A stretch of 64,000 bases of DNA from Paenibacillus sp. SC116 (GCF_024733555.1 NZ_JANIOF010000001.1:62001-126000), one strand, 5' to 3'; numbered from the stretch's first letter, positions 19,101-28,480 are shown. Notes: generated by a model not told the origin, from the sequence alone. Translations and numbers: made by a program.

Positions 19101-21031
19101 ACCTTAAACACTTGAATGTTACCTGGAGCCATAGGGAGGAGATCAAGCGCAAATCCAGTCAAGGAATCGGTGACGGTTACGCCATTCAGCGTAGCATTTG
19201 ATAAATTGGTGACGGTAAGGGTGTACGTAACTGTTTCTCCAGGTGCAGCGGATACACGATCTGGAGTCTTTGTGATCGCCAGATCAAAGCTTGGTAGAAC
19301 GAGCACTTGAGCATCATCACTTATTGGTGGTGTCTGGTCTGAAGTAACAGTCGTAATATTGGAAATCGTAGAATTAGCAGGTGTTCCGGGAGGGACGAAA
19401 AAGTCGACAATAAAATTCGTGGTTGTCCCTGGTGCTAAACTGGAGATAACGTTAATAAGTCCGAGCAAGGAGTCCTCTAGCCGTACATTCGTCAACTCTA
19501 CAAAAGATGGATTTGTAACCGTGATCGTATATTGAACGAGTTCTCCAGGCGAAACGACTAACGGTGAAGCTGTCTTTACAATGTCAAGCTGAGGAGCTGG
19601 TACTACAATTACATCTACTTCATTAGACGGGATATTCCCATCCAAGATCGGGCCGCCAGCAACGCTCTGATATTGGAAAATGGCATTAGCCTGATTTCTT
19701 ATTACATTATCAATAGGCAGTGTCGCAATTTTTACTTGGAATTGAATACGGACCGATCCACCAGGGGCTAGAGAACCGACAGGAACTCCGATGGTGGGGT
19801 CTGATCCAGCTGGAGCAGGTGAACTATTAATTAGTACGCTGCCAGGAATAAAGATAGTGTCGTTCGGAAGGGGGTCGACGATAACGGTAGAATTGGCAGA
19901 TGTTGTCCCGGTATTTTGAACAGTGACAGTGTACGTTAATATTTGCCCGACGAAGGCCTGACTTGTATCGACGGTTTTATCGACGTTGATGATCGGTGCA
20001 TTGATGTCAATGTAGAGACCAGCGGCATAGATCGTGTATCCATCTGATGCTGTTCGCAATTGGAGTACAGCAGACGTCTGATTGTTCGTTAATGTGCCGG
20101 AAACGTCGACATTTGTAATATCCCAGCCTTGTCTGCCACCTACAACTTGAACGGAACCTACGGCGTTTCGAGTGCCGAACGTACCTGCTGTATCCACATT
20201 TCCGCTATCATCATTTATTTGACTAGCAAAGAAATTGTTTGAGGTATTATTGGGTCCCGTTATTATAGTCAAATTCCCTAAAGCTGGACCAAATCTAATC
20301 TGATCCCCTCCTTTGCCGGCATCACCATCCCCTGCACAAAACTGAAGTCTTCCTGTTACTGGGCCGATTGTTGGTGTTACGAAGCCTGAAATCGTAGTAT
20401 TAACCGTGGGACTGCCTGCGAATTCAATATCCACGATCCCAACATTCAAGCTTAAATTACGGAAAGGTAATGAGAAGTTCTCGTACACGACGCAAAGCGT
20501 CCATCCATAATGGTTCCCTGAATTGCTTCCAGCATTCTCAATATTTCCGACAACTCCGCCTACCGTATATGTTCCAGCACCACCGGCTTGAATAATTGAT
20601 GTTACGTTAGCCGATCGGAAATAGTTGAAATTCCCGTTGATGAACAAAAGCTGCGCGGTAACCGGATCAGGTGCAACGCTAACTGTTGAGCCTAGCGGCG
20701 TCGTAACGGATACAGATTTGTCGATAAACGGTGAAAAATCAGTAGTTCCACCTGTTACCGCGTACGTACCGGCCCATACAAGCTCCGCGTAAAGGATGCT
20801 GCTTCCGGGCGGCAGGCGAAGGACGGCGCTAGCGCTATCTTGATTGAAATCATTCGTCGTACCTGGTGGAAAGGTTCCAAACCGCAAGGGTGTGTTCGTC
20901 GTCACAAGCGCTCCGATGTAGTCTAGAGTGCCAGGTGCTCCAGGGAACCCAGATACGCTTAATCCGAGTGTATTTCCGGTGAACGTAATTGCGCCAGTAT
21001 TGTTCCCCGTAAATCTAAGAATAAAGGCCAA
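16142..21031 (-). CDS. Giant DUF11 repeat protein 2
   Basis: A 1629-aa protein. Residues about 1-346 form a head that recurs in DUF11 proteins of spore-forming bacilli: AITFTGNTLGLS near residue 15, GALVTTNT, FPPGTTNDFN, LPPGSSILYAELVWAGTY, and an ending GRQGWDITNVD...AAGLYIDINAP. Next comes a canonical DUF11 repeat (R0, about residue 347), then eleven shorter DUF11 repeats of about 102 aa (R1 at about 480, R11 at about 1499), and a C-terminal VDEHAE. Cysteines are confined mostly to the head and R11 (ASCQS, HVCGAN). No signal peptide, transmembrane helix or sortase motif is visible. AAGGAGGA precedes the ATG. R1-R11 correspond one to one with those of the other three paralogs. The likely role is an elongated surface fibre or adhesin. 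Confidence 0.88.
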   Translation of the reverse strand: MAFILRFTGNNTGAITFTGNTLGLSVSGFPGAPGTLDYIGALVTTNTPLRFGTFPPGTTNDFNQDSASAVLRLPPGSSILYAELVWAGTYAVTGGTTDFSPFIDKSVSVTTPLGSTVSVAPDPVTAQLLFINGNFNYFRSANVTSIIQAGGAGTYTVGGVVGNIENAGSNSGNHYGWTLCVVYENFSLPFRNLSLNVGIVDIEFAGSPTVNTTISGFVTPTIGPVTGRLQFCAGDGDAGKGGDQIRFGPALGNLTIITGPNNTSNNFFASQINDDSGNVDTAGTFGTRNAVGSVQVVGGRQGWDITNVDVSGTLTNNQTSAVLQLRTASDGYTIYAAGLYIDINAPIINVDKTVDTSQAFVGQILTYTVTVQNTGTTSANSTVIVDPLPNDTIFIPGSVLINSSPAPAGSDPTIGVPVGSLAPGGSVRIQFQVKIATLPIDNVIRNQANAIFQYQSVAGGPILDGNIPSNEVDVIVVPAPQLDIVKTASPLVVSPGELVQYTITVTNPSFVELTNVRLEDSLLGLINVISSLAPGTTTNFIVDFFVPPGTPANSTISNITTVTSDQTPPISDDAQVLVLPSFDLAITKTPDRVSAAPGETVTYTLTVTNLSNATLNGVTVTDSLTGFALDLLPMAPGNIQVFKVLFTIPPGTTAGTTFTNVATATSNETGPRSDQATVIVTPIPTIFVFKTVDQPTAAPGDTVIYTITVSNAGNQTLTNVRITDPTLGIDQTIDALTSGDTFILTQPFVVSATAIQGDTIVNTVNVVTDQTPPEQSNAIVTVIADPTILLTKTVFPTEAAPGSSVTYTFNVTNTGNTTLTNVQIVDPLLGLNQTLGTLAVGDSRTINFPFVVPNISLTPFINIATVTGNAGVQTVIDSSSASLDILLPAFTLTKSVDRATANPGDTVNFTFVITNTGTLTLTNVNISDPLLSYVSTIPQLDPGATVTLTLPFDISEDALAGTVFTNTVTVTPTELGPQQASVDVTVSPAPAIELTKTPDVDNGLPGDTVNYTITVTNTGNQALTSVGVSDELLGLNTVIQTLGIGESQSYVLSFIIPLGTPIGTIITNVSTAVSDQTDSVDTIAHVLVNPLPPVVTIVKTPDRLTAAPGETVTYSITVTNAGTVVLTNVLLTDEVLVISQLLGTLNPGDTQTLFFTFVVPADAEPGSSIVNTAVVTTDQGNPKESTTTVTVLPLPALLVTKALDMTQAAPGQTVTATITVRNTGNVDLTNVSIADPTLDFSATVPLLPAGATEVYTIPFEVPFVPAGTVITNTATTTSDQTEPSTSTASLTVLAQFQLSLNKRVEPATAAPGETVTFTFELRNLSNAPLTNVRFVDELLGIDRTVDLIPVGFFTVVSRTFTIPAGSLGGSTTVNIATASSDETEPVTAAVSITVRAIPQLALSKIVEPEVASPGETVFFRLAATNTGNVPLTNIRFADPFLRLVATVVSLDVGATVSAIVPFVVPTTAVPGSEIVNTLLVVSSQLAPQQVVATVQVAGFPVTVTKEASCQSIFVGDTLKFSIRISNTSQSTINNVVLTDVLQEGTKFISDSVHIDNKHVCGANPESGINISSLAPNQSVLVTFLVKQKFEPPSKKVRNSTTVTFIPEGATETLSVISNTVVIKVDEHAE

Positions 21032-21109
21032 AGGATTTCCTCCTTGTTCGTTTATACAGAATGAAATACATACAATAAGATTGGATTCGACCTTGAGTAT
21101 TAATGTATT

Positions 21110-21136
21110 TTTTATATGTGCCCCATTTTAATATGT
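21110..21136 (-). promoter_or_regulatory. Candidate sigma-K promoter of DUF11 gene 2
   Basis: On the minus strand: AC, 16 nt, CATATAAAA. The CATA core and spacing fit sigma-K, but the final TA is AA. It lies 79 nt upstream of the start. Confidence 0.4.
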
Positions 21137-21164
21137 TCCACTTTCATGAAGGGCCGTCATGAGC

Positions 21165-21205
21165 AAAATGACCCCTGCAATATGCTGTTTCGCAGGGGTC
21201 ATTTT
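21165..21205. terminator. Terminator of DUF11 gene 3
   Basis: Stem AAAATGACCCCTGC / GCAGGGGTCATTTT, perfect and T-flanked on both strands. It lies between DUF11 gene 3 and the promoter of gene 2, so the two genes are separate transcription units. Confidence 0.88.
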
Positions 21206-21247
21206 GTATCAAGTTAAAGGCTTCTTATGAAGTAACTGTATAGTTAG

Positions 21248-24200
21248 CTATTCAGAATGCTCCTCTACGGAAACCACTACCGTATTGGAGACAACGGAGA
21301 TTGGCTGAGCAGCGCCTTCCAGTAAGAATGAGACAGTAGCACTATTGCGAAGCTTTTTGCTAGGCGGCTCAATTTTTTGCTTAACACAGAAGCTAACTAC
21401 TACAGTCTGGCCAGGTGCTATCGCTCCTAGGTTAATGCCTCGCTCTGGATCAGCATCTTTAATGCAGCGGTTACCAATTTGGACACTGCCAGGATTAAAC
21501 TTCGTGCCTGTCTGAAGCAGATCGGTAAGAACGGCACTAGTAATAGGTACTTCACTTGAATTCGTAACCGTAATCGTGAATGTCAATTTGTCACCGACAA
21601 AGACGGTTTTGCAGCTCGCTTGCTTCGTGACGGTAAGTGGGAAGCCTGTAACGCGAATCGTAGCTGTAGTACTTTGAAGCGGTGTCTGATCGGAAGCGAC
21701 TAATACGGTATTGACGATCTCACTTCCAGGTACTGCCGTAGGTGGAACAACAAATGGCACGATAAGTGATTGAATGGCGCCAACGTCTTGGGATAAGACA
21801 ACGCCGGATAGGCCAAGGAGTGGATCACTGTATCGGATATTCGTCAGCGGAACGTTACCTGTGTTGATTCCCTCCATTCGGAAGAAGACTGTTTCACCAG
21901 GGAAGGCGGTTGTCGGCTGTACGATCTTGCTAATGGTTAGTTCCGGATTACTAGTTACTGTAACAGAAGCATTTACGGTGACTGGATTCGTTTCATCAGA
22001 AGTTAACGTAGCGGTATTTAGAATCACACTGCCTCCAAGGGCATCTGCTGGAATCGTAAACGTACGTGTCGTTACAATGGTGAAGCCAGCTGGAATGACA
22101 TCTACTGATCGCTCGATTCCAAGCAGTTCATCTACGAAGCGTAAATTCGTTAACTCGGCATTTGATAAGTTTTGCAGGGTGAAAGTGAAAGTAACTGTAT
22201 CGCCAGGGCCTGCTGTAGTAGGATCTACCGTCTTCGTTAAATTTAGTTGGAACTGTGCAAGCACGGTAAAGGATGCGGTGGAAGTTCTTGGTCCTGTCTG
22301 ATCGGAAGTTACTGTAGCTGTGTTTGTAATAACGGTTCCGGCTGGAACAAACGGTACTTCAAAAGGTAAGGTGTACACTTGTGTTGTACCTGCTGGGAGC
22401 AGTGGAACAATAGTGCTGAAACCAAGTGTTGGATCGGTTACGGAGACGTTTGTCAGATCAACATTACCCGTATTTCTCACCGTAACCGTAGCAGTAACGG
22501 TTTGACCAGGTGAAGCTTGAGCGGTGTCAAGTGACTTACTAATTGTCAAACCTGGAGCAGAAATAACGGTAACCGTGGTTGTTGACTCTTCAGGATTCGT
22601 CTGGTCAGAAGTGACGACAGCTGTGTTGATGATTGTGGAGCCTGGCTCTGCATTAAGCGGAACAATGAACGGGAAGCTAAACGATTGTACAGCACCTGGA
22701 TCCAATGTGCCAATTGGCTGGGAAACACCGAGTATTTCGTCGGTCACAAGCACATTTGTCAAGGTAACGGTTCCTGCGTTCGTTACGGTGAACGTATAGT
22801 TGACCGTCTCGCCCGGAGCAGCTGTTAGCCGATCAGCCGTCTTAACGATCGTAATGACAGGCGGCAGTGGATTGACAAGCACATGCGCAGTATCTTGGAC
22901 GGAATCCGTCTGATCGGATACAGCTGTACTTACATTTGTAATAACGGTACCGATTGGAGTTCCAGGTGGAATAACAAAGGTAACCGTAAAGGTTTGAGAT
23001 TGACCGATAGCAAGCGATGGAATGACCGCATTTAAACCAAGCAGCTCATCACTTACGCCTACACTTGTTAACGTCTGATTACCCGTATTCGTAACCGTAA
23101 TCGTATACGTGATGGTATCTCCAGGCAGGCCATTATCGACATCCGGTGTTTTCGTGAGATCGATCGCAGGGGCAGGATTGACGGTTACGTCAACAGATGC
23201 TTGCTTCGGACCTATCTCTGTCGGTGTTACTGTAACTGTGTTGGTAAACACGGTACCTGCCAGCGCATTTTCTGGGATATCAAAAGGAATGGTTTCCGTT
23301 ACCGTTGCACCCGGTGCAAGCTGATTAATGGTTTCCAGATAAGATAGCAGTGGATCGGAAATGACCACATTGGTTAAGGTGACATTGCCTGTGTTTGTAA
23401 TTACGAATGTGAAGTTTACCGTATCTCCTGGATTTGCTTGTGCACGATCTACACTCTTCGTTAATGTAAAGTTGGGAATTAAAATCTCCAATGAAGCGGA
23501 AGCAGTGTCTGTCACTAATTGTGGACCGAAGCTGCCTGACGCAGTGGCGACATTAACAAACGGAGTGATCGTTATATTCGGAACAACAAACGGGAAATTG
23601 ACCGTTCTTGTCTCGCCAACAGCAAGTGTACCGAGGGATTGGTTAAGACCGAGCAGCGGATCGATAAGACTGACGTTTGATAATGGTGTATTTCCTGAAT
23701 TCGTCACGACAAAGGTGTAAGTAACCGTGCTGCCTGGGGAGGCTTCTGTTGGCGCAACGGATTTCGTTAAGACGATCGCCGGGTCACCAATGACGGTAAC
23801 GACAGCATTAGCTTGCTCCGGAGGCGTCTGGTTGGACGTCACGGTTGCGGTATTCACGAGTACATCGCCCTGTACAGCCGTAATCGGGATCGTAAATGGG
23901 GTGACAATTTGGACCGTATCTCCTGGATCAAGCGCATCGAAGGTTTGATCGACTCCAATGACCGGGTCGACAATCCGAACATTTGTTAACGTTTCATTTC
24001 CTGCATTTGTGACGGTAATCGTGTAGTTCACGATGTCACCTGGAGCGGCAGTAGCTTGATCGACCGTTTTTACAATGATGAGGCTTGGTACAGGTGTAAC
24101 CACAACAGTCGTCTGATCGGATGCTGGAGGTGTTTCGTTGGAGGTGGCAGTAGCTACGTTTGTGAATGTAGTACCTGCGGTTGCAGCGGCTGGTATCGTG

Positions 24201-26128
24201 AATGTTTCTGTGAAGGTTTGGACAGCACCTGCAGCAAGGGTAGGAATCGTTGTTGTGAATCCGGTTAACGAGTCGTTTACGGTAACGTTTGTTAGAGGAG
24301 CATTTGAATTGTTCGTTACAGTCAACGTATAAGTGACGACATCTCCTGGTGCACCAGAGAAACGATCTGGGGTTTTGGTAATCGATAGGTTAAAGGAAGG
24401 TAAAATGATTACAGTTGCCGTGTCTGTTACAGGACCCGTTTGGTCAGATGTGGCAGTGGCCGTATTGGTTAGGCTTCCAACTGGTAGGAATGGCAGTACA
24501 AAGTCTACATTAAAAGTAGAGGTTGCACCTGGAGCTAAGCTGGAAATCGTATCGATTAATCCTAGCACGTCGTCCGCGAGGCGGACATTCGTCAAGGTAA
24601 CGGAGCCCGTATTCGTAACTACGAATGTATAGGTAATCGTATCACCAGGAGCACCAGAAAGCGGTACCGCTGTTTTTGTCAAACTAAGTGCTGGCGCTAG
24701 AATAGGAACATCTACTTCGTTAGATGGAATATCTCCATTTGTGATGACACCAGGGACGCTCTCAAATTGAAAGCGTGCAGATGCTTGGTTAGAAATAACA
24801 CCACTTGGCGGTATTGATGTTACCGTTACGCTAAAGGTAACCGTCACGGACTGCCCTGTTGCCAGTGTTCCTACTGGAATGCCTACCGCAGGGTTTGAAC
24901 CAGCTGGGGCTGAAGAGCCATTGATGAGTACACTGCCAGGAACGAGCTGTGTGTTGTTTGGTAGGGGATCAACGACCACAGTTGAGTTTGCTGAGGCTAT
25001 TCCTGTATTGGTGACAGTGACAGTGTAGGTTAACGTATCCCCTACGGCTGCTTGCACGACGTTAACCGACTTTTTGACATTTATCTGTGGAGCATTAATA
25101 TCAAAATAAAGCCCTAACGCATAAATCGAATAACCGTCACCTTGTGTACGCAATTGTAGTACGGCAGAGTTTTGGCTGTTTCCTAAAAAATTAGAAATAT
25201 TTACATTGGTAATATCCCATCCTTGCCTACCAGCGACGACGTTGGCCCCCGGGGCTCCTTGGAGCATATTACGCGTACCGAACGTGCCGGACGTATCCTG
25301 ATTTCCGGTATCGTTGTTCATTTGCGAAGCAAAAAAGTTGTTCTGGAGGTTATTCGGTCCGGAGAGGAAGTTCAAGCTGGACGTGTTAGGCCCGAATAGG
25401 ACTTGATCACCCGATTTGTTCGCATCACCATCCCCTGCACATAGCTGAACTCTTCCTGTTACAGGCCCAGTCACTGGAGTGGAGAAACCTGTAACAGGAA
25501 AATCAACAGAAGGGGTACTCGCAAATTCAATATCAACAATACCGACATTTAAGCTTAAGTTACGGAACGGAAGAGTTGGGTCTTTATAAACGACACATAA
25601 TGTCCATCCACAATGGTTACCTGAAGAGGTAGCTATGTTTTCAATGTTTCCGACAACGCCGCCAACCGTATACGTACCTGCGCCTCCACTCTGAATGATT
25701 GAGGTAACGTTGGCAGAACGGAAGTAGTTAAAGTTACCGTTAATAAACAGTAGTTGAGCTGTCGCAGGATCAGGGGCCACACTTAGTGTTGTATTTTGGG
25801 GCGTCGTGATGGAGACGGACTTATCAATAAACGCTTCAAAGTTAGTCGTTCCATTCAGTACTGCATAGGTTCCGGCCCAAACAAGCTCCGCATAAAGAAT
25901 GCTACTTCCTGGGGGGAGACGAAGAATGGCGCTGGAATTATCTAGATTGAAATCATTGGTGGTACCCGGTGGAAAGTTCCCTAACTGAACAGCAGTATTT
26001 GTTGTGACAAGCGCACCAATAAAATCCTGTGTTCCAGCTGTACCATTGAGGCCGGATAACCCAAGCGTATTTCCGGTAAACGTAATTGCGCCTACATCGT
26101 TGTCTGAAAATCGAACAATAAATGGCAA
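21248..26128 (-). CDS. Giant DUF11 repeat protein 3
   Basis: A 1626-aa paralog of the neighbouring genes with the same order: the AITFTGNTLGLS-type head (residues about 1-347), R0 (about 348), R1 (about 479) to R11 (about 1496), ending VEEHSE. The head includes FPPGTTNDFNLDNSSAILRLPPG and NMLQGAPGANVVAGRQGW. Each repeat closes with a Thr/Pro-rich linker of the SDQTPP, SNETPP or SDQTNP type, a possible site for modification. R11 carries cysteines (ASCKT, RCIKDADPE). As with the others, no export signal or wall anchor is seen. GGAGG lies 11 nt before the ATG. Closest to paralogs 2 and 4; a short stretch of the head is nearly identical in DNA to gene 4. Confidence 0.88.
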   Translation of the reverse strand: MPFIVRFSDNDVGAITFTGNTLGLSGLNGTAGTQDFIGALVTTNTAVQLGNFPPGTTNDFNLDNSSAILRLPPGSSILYAELVWAGTYAVLNGTTNFEAFIDKSVSITTPQNTTLSVAPDPATAQLLFINGNFNYFRSANVTSIIQSGGAGTYTVGGVVGNIENIATSSGNHCGWTLCVVYKDPTLPFRNLSLNVGIVDIEFASTPSVDFPVTGFSTPVTGPVTGRVQLCAGDGDANKSGDQVLFGPNTSSLNFLSGPNNLQNNFFASQMNNDTGNQDTSGTFGTRNMLQGAPGANVVAGRQGWDITNVNISNFLGNSQNSAVLQLRTQGDGYSIYALGLYFDINAPQINVKKSVNVVQAAVGDTLTYTVTVTNTGIASANSTVVVDPLPNNTQLVPGSVLINGSSAPAGSNPAVGIPVGTLATGQSVTVTFSVTVTSIPPSGVISNQASARFQFESVPGVITNGDIPSNEVDVPILAPALSLTKTAVPLSGAPGDTITYTFVVTNTGSVTLTNVRLADDVLGLIDTISSLAPGATSTFNVDFVLPFLPVGSLTNTATATSDQTGPVTDTATVIILPSFNLSITKTPDRFSGAPGDVVTYTLTVTNNSNAPLTNVTVNDSLTGFTTTIPTLAAGAVQTFTETFTIPAAATAGTTFTNVATATSNETPPASDQTTVVVTPVPSLIIVKTVDQATAAPGDIVNYTITVTNAGNETLTNVRIVDPVIGVDQTFDALDPGDTVQIVTPFTIPITAVQGDVLVNTATVTSNQTPPEQANAVVTVIGDPAIVLTKSVAPTEASPGSTVTYTFVVTNSGNTPLSNVSLIDPLLGLNQSLGTLAVGETRTVNFPFVVPNITITPFVNVATASGSFGPQLVTDTASASLEILIPNFTLTKSVDRAQANPGDTVNFTFVITNTGNVTLTNVVISDPLLSYLETINQLAPGATVTETIPFDIPENALAGTVFTNTVTVTPTEIGPKQASVDVTVNPAPAIDLTKTPDVDNGLPGDTITYTITVTNTGNQTLTSVGVSDELLGLNAVIPSLAIGQSQTFTVTFVIPPGTPIGTVITNVSTAVSDQTDSVQDTAHVLVNPLPPVITIVKTADRLTAAPGETVNYTFTVTNAGTVTLTNVLVTDEILGVSQPIGTLDPGAVQSFSFPFIVPLNAEPGSTIINTAVVTSDQTNPEESTTTVTVISAPGLTISKSLDTAQASPGQTVTATVTVRNTGNVDLTNVSVTDPTLGFSTIVPLLPAGTTQVYTLPFEVPFVPAGTVITNTATVTSDQTGPRTSTASFTVLAQFQLNLTKTVDPTTAGPGDTVTFTFTLQNLSNAELTNLRFVDELLGIERSVDVIPAGFTIVTTRTFTIPADALGGSVILNTATLTSDETNPVTVNASVTVTSNPELTISKIVQPTTAFPGETVFFRMEGINTGNVPLTNIRYSDPLLGLSGVVLSQDVGAIQSLIVPFVVPPTAVPGSEIVNTVLVASDQTPLQSTTATIRVTGFPLTVTKQASCKTVFVGDKLTFTITVTNSSEVPITSAVLTDLLQTGTKFNPGSVQIGNRCIKDADPERGINLGAIAPGQTVVVSFCVKQKIEPPSKKLRNSATVSFLLEGAAQPISVVSNTVVVSVEEHSE

Positions 26129-26209
26129 AGGAAAGCCTCCTTACTTTTAGCTAATGTATGAATTAGGGTGCATATTCCGGTCAGCAGAGGCTGCACGCCT
26201 ATTTGAACC

Positions 26210-26236
26210 ATATATATGTTAGGCGGTTTGATTTGT
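26210..26236 (-). promoter_or_regulatory. Candidate sigma-K promoter of DUF11 gene 3
   Basis: On the minus strand: AC, 16 nt, CATATATAT, 82 nt upstream of the start. The CATA core and spacing fit sigma-K, but the trailing TA is offset by one base. Confidence 0.38.
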
Positions 26237-26330
26237 TGCAGATGCAACAGCATCTCTTCCGAGCCAGATTGATAACGTAGAACTGTTTGTTATTTTTCGT
26301 ATGAACTAAACTTAGCCATAAAAAAACTGC

Positions 26331-26371
26331 ATCTCCAATGTTAGATAGTGTCTAACATTTGGGGTGCAGTT
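26331..26371 (-). terminator. Strong minus-strand terminator without an obvious intact gene
   Basis: Stem ACTGCATCTCCAATGTTAGA / TCTAACATTTGGGGTGCAGT with a short loop, followed on the minus strand by seven T. The only thing upstream of it on that strand is a 19-codon frame. Confidence 0.75.
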
Positions 26372-26402
26372 CAGAAAAGGCGGTTAATTAAACTATTGTT
26401 TC

Positions 26403-26462
26403 CTAATTTTTCTCTAATATAACAAGTGAATAAACGGCTCCACCACCACCTGCACCTGACAT
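26403..26462 (-). other. Tiny glycine-rich reading frame, probable gene remnant
   Basis: ATG-to-stop frame of 19 codons reading MSGAGGGGAVYSLVILEKN, just ahead of a strong terminator. No ribosome binding site is at a useful distance (AAGG lies 17 nt away). It looks like the last residues of a larger beta-structured protein whose body has been lost, but it could be a real small peptide. Confidence 0.25.
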
Positions 26463-26492
26463 AGCACTCTGAGAGACAACCTTCTATCCCGG

Positions 26493-26524
26493 AGCTGTCA
26501 GGCATTGGCCTGGCAGCTTTTTAT
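26493..26524 (+). terminator. Orphan plus-strand terminator
   Basis: AGCTGTCAGGC-ATTG-GCCTGGCAGCT, a perfect 11-bp stem, then TTTTT. No plus-strand gene precedes it. Confidence 0.7.
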
Positions 26525-26555
26525 CTTGTGATTTCCTTGAATGCTGGTAGTACAT

Positions 26556-27070
26556 TTACGGTTTGGCTTTATAGTCATAGTTTATAACAAAATCACGAAA
26601 AGTCTGTGCAGCAAGAGACAAGTACTGATTTTCATTCCAAGCTACATGAGGGGTCCATTGGCAAACAGGTTCTTCTATATGAAGGAGCGTAAGCGGTGGC
26701 AATTCCTTTTTAGCGGCAATTGGGATTAAGGCAATACCAAGGCCAGCACGAATCAAGCCAGTGATGGTTGCTGGTTCGTCCCCTTCAGAGACGATATTGG
26801 GAATAAATCCAGCTTTGCGACAGAACTCATCGGTAATTTCACGGAAACAGTACCCTGGTTTTAGCGAAATAAATCGATCATTTGCTACCTCGCTGAGGTG
26901 GATACGTTGACGGTCTTTGAGACGATGTGTATCTGGTACAGCCAGTACAATTTCTTCCGTCATTAATAGTAAACAACCAATTCCCGGTCGATCTATAGAT
27001 GAAGAAGTGAGACAGAAATCGATTTCTCCTTTTTCGAGAAGTTCAATTTTCAAATCCTCTGTTAATCGTC
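26556..27070 (-). pseudogene. LysR regulator remnant (effector domain only)
   Basis: The frame on this strand encodes about 170 residues matching the effector-binding half of LysR regulators: GRLTEDLKIELLEKGEIDFCL, EEIVLAVPDTHRL, VSEGDEPATITGLIRAGLGIALIP. The whole N-terminal helix-turn-helix and the start of the effector domain are missing. The open frame continues to 27140, but the homology ends near 27070, where a piece of an acetyltransferase on the other strand begins. A deletion has fused two broken genes here, and the product could not bind DNA by a LysR domain. Confidence 0.8.
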
Positions 27071-27520
27071 CCACTTGATAACAAGGAATACTTGGTGGAT
27101 GTAGGCATGGGCGGCAATTCGCCGCGGCTTCCTGTTCCATTAAGTGGAGATGAAGTTGTTGATAGCGATGGAATATATCGAGTTAGTAAGGATGAGAGCG
27201 AATCGTTTTACTATTTACAAAAGAAGGCTGATGGAGAGTGGGAAACTCAATATCGATTTGAGCAGCCTTCCCGTCAGTGGAATTTAGAGAACATCCATCC
27301 CATCTGTGTTCTAACTGAAACATCTCCTGAGTCTATGTTCAACAAGATGTATTTCTTGTCGAGAGTGACGGAAAATGGGCGTATTACTCTGCTGGGAGAC
27401 AAGTTGATTATCGTCAACGGAACAGAGAAGACAAAGCAAAATAGAAAAACACGAGATTGAAGAAACGGCTCGTCGCTATTTTTAGCTCGATATTTGATAA
27501 CAAGGTGCAAGGAGGAATAA
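27059..27520 (+). pseudogene. Arylamine N-acetyltransferase remnant
   Basis: The C-terminal half of an arylamine N-acetyltransferase begins at the deletion scar. YLVDVGMGGNSPRLPVPL contains the catalytic-triad Asp region, and YRFEQPSRQW, TSPESMFNKM and GRITLLGDKLIIVNGTEKT follow. The N-terminal half with the catalytic Cys and His is absent. After the in-frame stop at 27460 the family's C-terminal helix can still be read in other frames (EIEETARRYF, then IFDNKVQGGI), so there are also at least two frameshifts. It is certainly non-functional as an acetyltransferase. Confidence 0.8.
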
Positions 27521-27523
27521 GAT

Positions 27524-28413
27524 ATGGCTTTAGATCCACAAGTCCAAGTGTTTATGGAACAAGGGGGTAATTTAAATACCCTCACAGCGAAAGAACACGG
27601 GGAAGCAAAGCCCGTATCAAAAGTAGAAGATTTTTTGTCCCTGTAAATAACGGTGAAATCAAAGTTCGAGTGTATACGCCAAATGAAAAGGATTCATTAC
27701 CTGTTTTTGTTTATTTACATGGTGGCAGCTGGGTAGGAGGAGATATTAATGCTGTAGATATCTTGTGCCAAAACATTGCTCATGATGCTGAAAGCATCGT
27801 TGTTTCCGTAGAGTATTATCGCCTAGCTCCTGCGCATAAGTTCCCAGTTCCTATAGAGGACTGCTGCGCAGCGATTCAATGGGTAGCTGAAAATAGTGGC
27901 ATGCTTCGTGTAGATAAAACAAGAATTGCAATAGGTGGGGACAGCGCTGGCGGAAATATTGCTGCTTCCGTTGCCGTCATGGCTCAGAAGTTCAACAATC
28001 TCTCGTTAGCAGCTCAAGTACTCGTGTATCCAGTGGTCGATCTTACTTTGACCTTTAAGGCACAATCATACCGTGACAATGCTGAAGGTTATTGCTTAGC
28101 CAGAGGGCATTGCCTGGACAGCTTCAACCTATTTGCTTTACGAAATCGACAGATACAATGTCATTGCTTCACCAATATTGAACAATGAATTGGACAATTT
28201 ACGCCGACACTTATTATTACGGCAGAATACGATCCTTTAAGAGACGATGGTGCGGCATATGCTGAACGTCTGAAGGAAGCGGGAGTTCCTGTAGAGTACA
28301 AGTGCTATGAGGGAATGAACCATGGATTCTTCTGGATGGCTGGGATTCTAGATAAAGGGCTTCAAGCACGTGAACAAGTTTCGAATTATTTAAAGGATGT
28401 ATTTGCAAAATAA
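27524..28413 (+). pseudogene. Acetyl esterase/lipase of the hormone-sensitive-lipase family, frameshifted
   Basis: A start with AAGGAGG gives MALDPQVQVFMEQGGN and reads to a stop at 27644. A one-base slip in the T run at 27631-27636 restores the frame that continues with VYLHGGSW (oxyanion loop), AVEYYRLAPAHKFP-like residues and the nucleophile GDSAGG. Around 28110 the frame shifts again: [15 protein letters not shown] is read in another frame. Near 28195 it returns, with [17 protein letters not shown] and NHGFF supplying the acid and histidine. All family motifs remain, but three frameshifts break the gene. Sequencing error at the homopolymer could explain one of them but is unlikely for all three. 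Confidence 0.85.
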
Positions 28414-28454
28414 TAGAATACTGAACGATGATCTGTAAGTTGGACACTTTAAAA

Positions 28455-28480
28455 GGTGACCTTCTTACGGGTCATTTTTG
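28455..28480 (+). terminator. Weak hairpin after the esterase pseudogene
   Basis: GGTGACC / GGGTCA with a short loop, then TTTTTG. The stem is short, so this is tentative. The remaining gap to the glycosyltransferase is AT-rich without another gene. Confidence 0.4.

Noticed and set aside
26403..26462. 19-codon frame as a confirmed small peptide gene
   Set aside because: No ribosome binding site at a useful distance; kept only as a remnant with low confidence.
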